From NCBI GenBank assembly GCA_964058805.1, contig CAXKVV010001979.1, positions 1 through 29,773 of the forward strand: a stretch of 29,773 bases of DNA, written 5' to 3'. A program made the translations under genes and the position numbers. This stretch comes from Schoenoplectus triqueter. Lineage: Eukaryota > Streptophyta > Magnoliopsida > Poales > Cyperaceae. Below the pieces are notes generated by a model. It was not told the origin of the DNA. It made no database searches and saw only the letters and a program-made list of their open reading frames with translations. Shown piece after piece: positions 21,314-29,773 of the stretch (positions are counted from its first letter, which is position 1; each line of letters opens with the position of its first letter).

Positions 21314-22712
21314 GGGAGTGTTTGACACTCAACCGAATACCAAAAAGTTGGAATAGAATAGCTATTCCGACGAATTAATTTGCCAAACAAATTTTAGACT
21401 AAATAAAAGAATGCGGAATAGTACTAATCCGGTATACCAACTTATAGGTGGAATACCGGATTAGCTCTTGTCGGAATAGCGATTATTATTTGATTATATT
21501 ATATTATATTATTATATTATGATTATGATTAAGATTTAGTATTATTATATTATTATATTATATTTGTGATTATAATTTATTATTATATTAATATTATGAT
21601 TAATATTTATTATTATTCTTATTATTATCATATTATTATTATTATTAAATTATTATTATCATTATTGTTATTATATTATCGTTATCATTAGCATTATTAT
21701 ATTATTTATTATTATTATAAATATAATTTTAATATTATATTATTATATTATGAATATAAATATAATTATTATATTATTATGATCAAGATTATTTATTATT
21801 ATATTATTATATTATGATGATTATGATTATGATTATTATTACTTATTATTATTTTATTATGTTGTATTATATTATTATATGTTGATTATAGTGATGATTA
21901 ATTTATTATTATATTATTATAATTATAATTATTTATAATTATTTTTGTGATTATGATTATATTTTTATTATTATATTATTATGATTATGATTATGGTTAT
22001 ATTATTATGATTATGACTATAATTATTATTATCATGATTATGATTATGATTATTATATTATTAAAATTATGATTATTTATTATTATTATATTATTATAAT
22101 TATGATTGTAATTATAATTTATTGTTATTATATTATTATATTATGATTATGTTTATATTTTTATTATATTACTATTATAATATTATTATTTATTATGATT
22201 ATTACTTTATTACTTTATTATTATTATATGTTGATTATAGTTATGATTAATTTATTATTATATTATTATAATTATAATTATTTATAATTATATTTATGAT
22301 TATGATTATATTTTTATTATTATATTATTATGATTATGATTATGGTTATATAATTATGATTGTAATCATAATTTTTTATTATTATATTACTATATTATGA
22401 TAATGTTTATATTTTTATTATATTACTATTATAATATTATTATTTATTATCATTATTTTTTATTACTTTATTATTATTATTATCTTACTATTATGATTAT
22501 TATTTTACTATTATTATTATCATCATCATTATTAGTATCATAATTATTCATATTTTAACTATTCTGAGTAACAACTGCCAAACGATATTTTTCACTCTTT
22601 CGAATAGTCAAGAATACCACTCTTCTACCACTCTTTCAAAAAAATATTATTCTTTCACTCTTCTAAAATTACCACTCTTCCAAAGTTATTCCTTGATTTG
22701 CCAAACGGACCC
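21314..22712. mobile_element. TIR element with internal TTA microsatellite, copy 2 (Harbinger-like)
   Basis: The ends read GGGAGTGTTTGACA and, inverted, GGGTCCGTTTGGCA, and are flanked on both sides by TAA (21311-21313 and 22713-22715), a 3-base target duplication typical of PIF/Harbinger elements. The interior is about 1.06 kb of TTA/ATT/GATTAT repeats. Subterminal parts match copy 1 at 4016-5195, with GGTATACC near 21430 and GAATAGTCAAGAAT near the right end. It is non-autonomous. Confidence 0.8.
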
Positions 22713-22715
22713 TAA

Positions 22716-24640
22716 GTGGATTTGGTCATGCCATCTCTCCTTCAGCAGAAGTCTCAATAAACGCATATATTATTGTGTTCATGCACACAAAAGAGCTCGA
22801 AGCTCTTGTAATACTTCTAGAATAAACTCATTTTTGTACCTGATCAACTTTGAATACTACCATTAAGTATCTACTGGCATAGAATCAGATGGTCCCTCCA
22901 GTATATCATTGGATCTTCTACTTGTCCCTCCAGCAACCGGTTGTGTGTTCATATCTGTAATGAGCCACAAAATACAAAATGATAACCTTATTATTTTTTC
23001 TCACATATATAATAATATGATGAAGTTAGAAGCTATCGTTTATATATTATTTCTATTTATGCAATATTTGGTTCATGCACTTGGAAGCACAAATTTTATA
23101 TGCATTAATTGAAAATTCATATCATTTTGCAAGGGCCATGCAACACAACTTATTGCCAGTGCCAGGGCAAAATTCATTGTATTATAAAGGGGTTAAAAAT
23201 ATAAATATTAATAGGTAATTAATAGAATATTCAATTTGATTTTGTAATGACAACTTGCCTAAAATGTTTTATAACTACAATGGGTAAGGAAAAAACTTTG
23301 GATAAGAAACTATACTCCCAGTTATCTTTTCTGAAATTTATAATGAGGTCTCCAAAATAAGTTCACAACCTTCTTCTTACTCAGCATGCACACACAGAAT
23401 GTATTACTGTATTGATCAATCTGTTACAGGTTGCCCCATTCTAGCAACAGGTCATATGATGAAAGTAGACGTGCTCGCAAGCAACGTTAAAAAAATCAAT
23501 AACAGGCTTGCCGTTGGACTATTATGAATTATTAATATTAATACCTTCAAATATGTAATATTATTAGATTAAGAATACAAAAGTTTGTAGTTTCTACCTA
23601 TCACTAGAATTGTTTATTCCACCTAAGCATATTCCTTAAAAGATTTTCTCCATTCTTGCCTTATCTCCATCATTAATAGTGTGCAATTTCTGAATAACTA
23701 TGTAGAGCCTACTTAAAAAAATATTGGGTTTATCTGTCATAAGCAAGTAGAATTTACAACAAAATTATATAGTTCTTTCTTAAAAAATAAAATTCAAATC
23801 AACTTATAAATAACAAAAAGTAGATTTATCACATGCTTGGTATAATACAATCAGAAATACAAACACTTAAAAATTGACTGTGAAGTTCCAAATCACAAAT
23901 AAAAGTTGAGACTAGAGATTTTCAAGCTGAGACTAAAGATTTTTTGGTCCTGAATGCCAGCTATCATGTCCATCATTACACAATGTCACAATCCATCATT
24001 ACTTATGCAAGAAATATCAGTTACAGAAGACATACAACAGGAAGAGATTCATTCTTAGAAGAGCATTCCCTCCATATGATTGTTACTATTAAGGATGTGT
24101 GTTGAATTAGCCACTGACTTAGAGGCATATAACATAAAAAAAAATGGAAAATAAGATACTTTGGCATAAGCGCTGGTGTCATGTACATGCTGCACACTGA
24201 CACTGGGCCTATCTATGTACCAGCACTTGTACTGTACTGCTACTAGTATTGTGGTGCAATATTTAATTATGCATTACATAGATAGTGATAGCATCACTGA
24301 GTGACCAGTTAAATTCCAAGAGAGAAACTGAAAAAGAAATGGATGTCAGGGTCAACAGGAGACTATTTTTTGAAAAAGAAGAATGAAGGAGAGGTAATGT
24401 AGAGCAGCACTGAAAAATTCAGCTTGGAGATTTAAGGAGAATAAAAGACCAGTATGAAACACATTAATAAGCCTTACTTATCAAAAACGGATATTAGATT
24501 CAATGGCATTGATTAGAAAACTTAACTAAATCCATTTCAAGCATTATATATCAAAAACGGATATTTGAGGGCTGTAATGCATAGTGATGACAACAGGCCC
24601 CACTTGTGCCTCCTCATTTTAAATCAGGCCCACCTACCAA
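22716..24640. other. Intergenic, no gene recognised
   Basis: No coding signal I trust. On the minus strand near 22860-22930 one frame spells a short DILEG-like segment followed by a Met-Pro, weakly similar to the end of an RLK kinase. The AP2 gene upstream region has a direct repeat, TATCAAAAACGGATATT, at 24479 and 24549. Confidence 0.4.
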
Positions 24641-24643
24641 GAG

Positions 24644-24650
24644 TATAAAT
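24644..24650 (+). promoter_or_regulatory. TATA box of the AP2/ERF-like gene
   Basis: TATAAAT in the context GAGTATAAATTC lies about 100 bases before the ATG at 24751, followed by a CT-rich leader that is typical of plant transcription starts near 24675. Confidence 0.55.
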
Positions 24651-24750
24651 TCTATCTCAGTAGCAGAACCCTAGAGCCGTCACACTTTACTCCTTTCATT
24701 TCCCTAAAACCGCACTGATTTCTCCAATTGAGCATACTCCAATTACCTCA

Positions 24751-25294
24751 ATGGAAGTAAGCAACAATCATCTTGATCCTAACCCAAATCCCAATACCAT
24801 CCCCAACCTTCCTGCCCTCAACTTTAATTCTTGTCAACATCCTAATTCAACACGAACAAATACCAAATCAGTTATGTATAAGGGAGTATGGGTAAAGAAA
24901 CCAAAAGAAAACGAGAAGAAGAAGAAAAAAGAGGAAGAGAGACTCCGGTATGGAGTGGAGATTGCCCACTGTTCCATCACAACACAAAGAAGGAAAATCT
25001 GGCTAGGAACATACAAAACACCTGAAGAAGGTGCTCTGGCATACGATCTAGCATCCATCAGGATCAAGGGGAAGGCCCCAAATCGAACCATTGGAGACAA
25101 TGGGGAGATACAAATTTCCATGAGTCAAGAATCAGAGGCCAGCAATCTTAACTTTTTTACTTACCAGTATCAATTTATTTATTTTCTCTAAACCCGCTCA
25201 AAGATTCACAGGAGATGATCAAGAGGGAGGTGGAGAACAAGATCAGGGGCCACTTTGGATCAGGGAATGGCTCCAATCAAGCAAGGAGTTATAG
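24751..25294 (+). CDS. Divergent AP2/ERF-domain protein
   Basis: The N-terminus is Asn/Pro-rich. Residues 43-115 align with an AP2 domain: YKGV at 43-46, YGVEIA at 67-72, then a well-kept WLGTYKTPEEGALAYDLAS at 84-102 and IKGKAPNR. Compared with the usual domain, about 13 extra, mostly Lys/Glu residues sit between YKGV and the next strand, and the Arg and Gly residues that contact DNA there are missing. Unspliced, the ORF ends at 25191 with an intron-like hydrophobic tail. An alternative I prefer removes 25124-25211 (GTCAAG donor, TTCACAG acceptor) and ends at 25294, giving 151 aa with a tail containing LWIREWL. AP2/ERF proteins are nuclear transcription factors; target binding here may be altered. 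The gene could also be a decaying copy. The third frame at 25215-25421 is open too but has no in-frame splice. Confidence 0.65.
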
Positions 25295-25670
25295 CGCTGA
25301 CAAGAAGAAGGCCATCCCAAGGGTCAATGATGCAGCATCAACACAAGTGGGACTGGGATTTGACGCTGGGGGAAAAGAAACAATAGATGAAGGTAAACAA
25401 AAGTTTCCAGCAACAAGATAATAGGTTTGATTGGAGGGGCAGGAGCTCAACCATTTGTGTGAATTTACCGTTGGCTTACTTGGCGCGTGGGAATTTAAAT
25501 TTAACAGATTTTTAAATTTAAAATTATGGGAATTGTGCCATATTAGAGCCTTCTTATTGTATTTTTCTTAACTTGAAATAGTTCCTTTTATGGGAAAACT
25601 TGTTTGTAGTTGTTCCAATGTGTATGTTGCATTCTATATGTTTGGAATCAATTCTACCAATTTTAGGAAA

Positions 25671-26141
25671 CTAGCTATATACCCGCGCGTTGCAGCAGAA
25701 TTTTTTTATTTAAACATTAAAATATTATAAGATAAAAAAATTCATATTTATCTAATATTAAATTATAAATTTATCAAATTATAGAGAAAACATATAATAA
25801 AGACTATATTTAATCTTGGATGAGATTTTTGCACAATATGAGTTAATGATTCATGATTTTTATGGAAAGAAAAGTAAATTATTCTAACATATATTATTAC
25901 CATTAATTCCTTACCAAATATGCACAAAGTTGCTAAATAAAAAACAAAAATTATGGAAATAATAGTATATAAGAGAAAGAAATGGAGAGAAAGAGGGGAT
26001 CAATGGACGCGATCACATACGTTCGATCAACCAACAATAAATATTATCCGTCTAATTGAGGGATAAAATTGGTATAATAAAAATTTACAATGACAAAAAA
26101 TGGACCCTCCAATTCTTAGATGCTTTATATAATAGTATAGA
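25671..26141 (-). mobile_element. Non-autonomous Helitron, copy 1
   Basis: Read on the minus strand, it starts TCTATACTATTATATAAAGC after a host A, and ends in a GC-rich tract (CAACGCGCGGGTATATAG) and CTAG before a host T. This is the Helitron pattern: 5' TC, 3' CTRR, insertion between A and T, no target duplication. About 471 bases and non-coding. It is the mirror copy of 27016-27488. Confidence 0.82.
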
Positions 26142-27015
26142 TTTGATTTTACTGATTTTTTTTCTGATATTTTTATTAGTATTATATTTAATAGACAATT
26201 TAAATCTGATATATCCTACCTATTAGTTGTTGTTTGCCATCTGTTTATCCATGCCCCTTGAGAGGAAATGCATGCCCTAAAAGACTTTCCTTTTTTTTTC
26301 TTTTATTATCCTCATTAATTTCCTTATCCTTGGAAACTTGGCTACTCCTCCCAGTCCATTATCATTAACAGTTATGAGATATTCTACTTTTGATACCCAA
26401 ACAATGTACATAGATTCAGCTCAGAGAATTAGAGAAAAGAGTCATGAATGGCTGAACTACTCCATAAAAAACTAAAAGATCACAAAATAATTGCTACTTA
26501 AAAAGGAAAACTCATTCGGAAAGATATCACCAAGAATTAGCAAACAAAAAAAAATAATTCAAGTTTTGTCCTTATCTATTTGTATGAAGAAAGGTTAATA
26601 GGGACCCAATTGCATCTAATATTTGATCGCACTCTCAAATTCTTCCCTTCCCTGCCTACATCCAATTCTGCATTTATATCAGCTGTTCATCGACTCGTAC
26701 CCAAATTGCTCCAAACAACCCCCCCAAAAAAAATGATTAATACTTATTAGCAAAACAATAAAAGAAGACTGGACTCACAATGAAGCAGGTGAGATGGTAA
26801 GGTATCAGAAGAATCTTCTTATAGATTCGCCATTCGTGGATTCGTCGAAAATTACCTAAGAGATCGCAAAACTCGTAAAAGTAGTTCCCCGTTCGTTGTT
26901 GGATCCAGTAGACATACAGGGCACAGACCCTACAGACCCCCTTGTAGGCTTGTAGCCCTGTAGGCGATGGGCGGGGCATCACTACCATTTTTCTTTTTCT
27001 ATTTGGCAATTCAAA
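26142..27015. other. Spacer between the two Helitrons
   Basis: AT-rich DNA without a supported gene. A minus-strand open stretch (26737-27009) exists but has no recognisable domain. The spacer separates two inverted, nearly identical elements and would form the loop of a large hairpin. Confidence 0.5.
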
Positions 27016-27488
27016 TCTATACTATTATATAAAGCATCTAAGAATTGAAGGATCCATTTTTTATCATGATAAATTTTTATTATATCTATTTTATTCCTCA
27101 ATTAGACGGATAATATTTATTATTAGTTGATCAAACATATGTGATCACGTCCATTGATCCCCTCTTTCTCTCCATTTCTTTCCCTTATATACTATTATTT
27201 CTATAATTTTTATTTTTTTTATTTAGCAACCTTGTGCATATTTGGTAAGAAATTAATGGTGATAATATATGTTAGAATAATTTACTTTTCTTGCCATAAA
27301 AATCATGAATCATTAACTCATATTGTGCAAAAATCTCATTCAAGATTAAATATAGTCTTTATTATATGTTTTCTCTATAATTTGGTGAATTTATAATTTA
27401 ATATTAGATAAATGTGAATTTTTTTTATCTTATAATATTATAATATTTAAATAAAAAATTCTGCTGCAACGCGCGGGTATATAGCTAG
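27016..27488 (+). mobile_element. Non-autonomous Helitron, copy 2
   Basis: Begins TCTATACTATTATATAAAGC after A and ends CTAG before T, with the GC-rich tract CAACGCGCGGGTATATAG just inside the 3' end. By eye it is well over 90% identical to the inverse of 25671-26141, with several differences at CpG sites where this copy has CpA. Confidence 0.82.
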
Positions 27489-27547
27489 TATTCAATAAAA
27501 CATTTTCAAATAAAGTAATGGTATATTCCTAGCAATTTTATTCAACA

Positions 27548-28211
27548 TGTGTGTGTAGGGCTGTGCAAACGAGTCGAGTCGAGTCGAGCTAGGCTTAACT
27601 CAAGCTCAGCTCATGAAAATTCGAGCCGAGTCGAGCCGAGCTCGTGAAACGCTTCGAGTTGAAAAACCTAGCTCAAACTCGGCTCGTTACTATTCGAGCT
27701 AGCTCGCGAGCTTGCTCACGAGCCAATGCATGTACGTTGACTCAATTTGATATTTAGATTTAATACATCTACAAACTATAAGGTTGGTACATCTAGAAAA
27801 TTGGTATGAGAATTGATACAATATCAACAAACTATGTTTTCAATGACATCTTCGCTGCATTAATTTGAATGGATGGACCAACAAAAAACTATCGAGTGAG
27901 ATATACGAATCTAATTATGAGCAAATAAGAGACGTCTGTAAGCCGCTGACATGATGAGATGGTGAGAGATGATGAGAGAGGAGTTATCAGATTAGAGTTC
28001 GATAAACAAATATAAAAACTATTTTTTATTCGAGCTGAGTCGAGCCACGAGCCGAGCCGACCCTAACTCAAACTCGGCTCATTTAACTACCTAGATTAGC
28101 TCGAGCCAAATTAGGTCGAGTCATTTTAGCTCGAGCCATATTAGTTTGAGCCCGAGCCGAGACCGAGCTGAGCCACGAGCCCGAGCTTTTTTGTACAGCC
28201 CTATGTGTGTG
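27548..28211. mobile_element. hAT-like element with GAGTCGAGCC repeats
   Basis: The element proper is 27556-28203. Its ends are TAGGGCTGTGCAAA and, inverted, TAGGGCTGTACAAA, which fits the hAT end consensus. The exact 8-base direct repeat TGTGTGTG flanks it at 27548 and 28204. Each end has long GAGTCGAG/GAGCCGAG-type repeats in opposite orientation, with AT-rich unique sequence between. No transposase is present. Confidence 0.85.
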
Positions 28212-28827
28212 TAACATTAAAATTAAAAGATTATATAATATTTGAGACCGTAAAAATAAATGATCTTATACATCTTTTCTATTATTAACATTTACAAGAG
28301 AAAACGAACCTCAAAAAAGTAGAATATTGAATACAAAATTTTCCATTTTATAATTGAACAAACAAGATTTTGATGAAAGGCATTGAAGAGGTAAAATTAC
28401 GTTGATTTTTATTTGCTTCTGCGTTAAAATAATCATGAGTGCACTGTTATAATATTATAAAATTATTGAAAGGAATATTTTATTTGTATGAGGTCCGCTA
28501 GTAAAAGGGTGAACAATTATGGAAGTCGAGAAAATTGTTTTTTTTTTTGTTTTTTAAGAAAGATGAGAGTATGTTTCATAAAATTTAATTTTGTGTATGC
28601 ATATGAAGTTGAAATCATGATTTCTTGGGGGAATGAATATAATTTTAATTAGCTATCATGTTAGGGAATGGATCGCTTGATCTTGATAATTTTGACAATA
28701 AATTTTAAATAAATACGAAAAAAAATTAAAAATAGAAAATATTTTATGGATATATTTTTTTAGTTATAGATGATGGTGATTCAAATTTAATGTAATTTCA
28801 TTATTGTTTGATGGCCCATCAAAGAAC
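28212..28827. other. Intergenic AT-rich DNA
   Basis: No gene or defined repeat seen between the two hAT-like elements. Confidence 0.5.
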
Positions 28828-29690
28828 GTCAAATTTAGAGGTGGCAATCGGGCAGGTCGGGTCGGGTTCAGGTTTGGACGGGTCAGATCGAGTAAGTTTG
28901 ACCAAAAAGATTTGTCAGGTCACGGTTCGGATTCGGGTCGATTCGGTCCGAGTCGGGTCGGGTTTCAGGTTGAACACTATCGAGTTTTTTCGGGTCTCGG
29001 GTCATTTCGGGTCAGGTCGGGTCGGGTTTCGGGTTCTTATGAGCTTAGATCATTTCGAGCTTCGGGTCATTCGGGTCCGGGTCGGGTCGGGTTATGGGTC
29101 ATCTGATATCGGGTAGTCTCGGATTTCAGGTTGTTTCGGGTCGGGCCGGGCCAAATCGGGTTCTTTTTTGTCATGTTTTATTTCGGGTCGGGTCGGATTG
29201 AATTTCGGATCATTAGACTTAAAAGAAAAATTTTAGTTAATTTAATTAAAATACACAATAAAAATGATAAATTTATAAAAATTATGGATGAAATAAATAT
29301 ATAATACACAATTGTAGTTCAATTTTATTTAAATCTTTTGAAATTGGGTCGGGTCAGGTTTTTGGGTCGATTGATCTCGGGTCTCGGATTTCGGGTTGTT
29401 CGGGTTCAGGTCGGGTCAGATTTTGAGTCGTCTAATTTCGGGTTGTCTCGGGTTTCGGGTTATTCGGGTTCAAATCGGGTCAGATTTCAAATAGTTTGAT
29501 CTTGGATCATCTCGAATTTCGGGTCGTCCGGGTTCGAATCAGGTCGGGTCGGGTCTCGAACACTTTAATCTCGGGTCATCTTGGGTCGGGTTCAGGTCAG
29601 TTTGACTTTTTGAAAAAATCAGGTCGGATCGGGTTCGGGTCCGGACGGGTTTTTCGGGTTGGGTCAGATTTTGCCAGCTCTAGTCAAATT
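28828..29690. mobile_element. hAT-like element rich in CGGGTCGGGT repeats
   Basis: The element proper is 28836-29682. Its ends are TAGAGGTGGCAA and, inverted, TAGAGCTGGCAA, the classic plant hAT terminal sequence. The exact 8-base duplication GTCAAATT flanks it (28828-28835 and 29683-29690). Two blocks of GGGTC/GGTTC repeats lie on either side of an AT-rich core (29215-29340). All open frames in it are read-through of the repeat (Gly/Arg/Ser/Val-rich) and not genes. Confidence 0.88.
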
Positions 29691-29773
29691 ATAACTGTTA
29701 TAAATTATATAATATTTTGATGATCCTTGATGGAGTATCAAATGATAATGAAATTATATGAAATTTGAATTAC

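Noticed and set aside
22860..22935. Kinase C-terminus-like DILEG segment on the minus strand
   Set aside because: Only about ten residues fit, the preceding sequence does not continue as a kinase, and chance is likely.
26737..27009. 90-codon minus-strand frame between the Helitrons
   Set aside because: No domain, no promoter, and an AT-biased end.
28804..29116. Gly/Arg-rich open frames
   Set aside because: They are read-through of CGGGTC repeats in a hAT-like element.

Overview
This is a nuclear segment of a flowering plant genome. It is AT-rich, has spliced genes with GT..AG introns, and carries plant-specific families (DUF1644 zinc finger, receptor-like kinases, AP2/ERF) among decayed transposons. 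The sequence alone does not fix the species, and I make no species call.

Layout, left to right: a DUF1644 zinc-finger gene with an intron-containing leader (about 100-1823, +); a receptor-like kinase gene, here RLK-1 (6242-8160, +, two exons, 598 aa); a degenerate antisense copy of TAF7 (about 8935-9223); a transposon-rich stretch with a LINE remnant (about 12290-13182, -); a kinase-less, frameshifted pseudogene copy, RLK-2 (13906-14542, +); an intact five-exon TAF7 gene (15427-17229, -, 200 aa); a frameshifted RING-H2 fragment (17515-17840, -); RLK-3 (19220-21102, +, two exons, 599 aa); an AP2/ERF-like gene (24751-about 25294, +); and a right flank made mostly of DNA transposons. The transposons include two related TIR elements carrying long TTA-type microsatellites (4016-5195 and 21314-22712), two head-to-head non-autonomous Helitrons (25671-26141 and 27016-27488), and two hAT-like elements with 8-bp target duplications (27556-28203 and 28836-29682).

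The main discovery is the RLK cluster. RLK-1 and RLK-3 have no lectin, LRR, GNK2 or WAK ectodomain. Instead, a signal-peptide-like N-terminus is followed by about seven hydrophobic segments and then a complete RLK/Pelle-type kinase with an HLD (non-RD) catalytic loop. If the first segment is cleaved, the topology is outside N-terminus, seven passes, cytosolic kinase: a GPCR-like membrane module fused to a plant kinase. Both genes share one phase-0 intron just before the GYL-PEM motif.

The cluster grew by duplication of a block holding an RLK and an antisense TAF7. In the left copy the RLK is intact and TAF7 is degraded; in the right copy TAF7 is intact and the RLK has lost its whole kinase. 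This is reciprocal gene loss within about 11 kb. RLK-3 is an older, more diverged member. The other genes (DUF1644, TAF7, AP2/ERF) look like unrelated neighbours.
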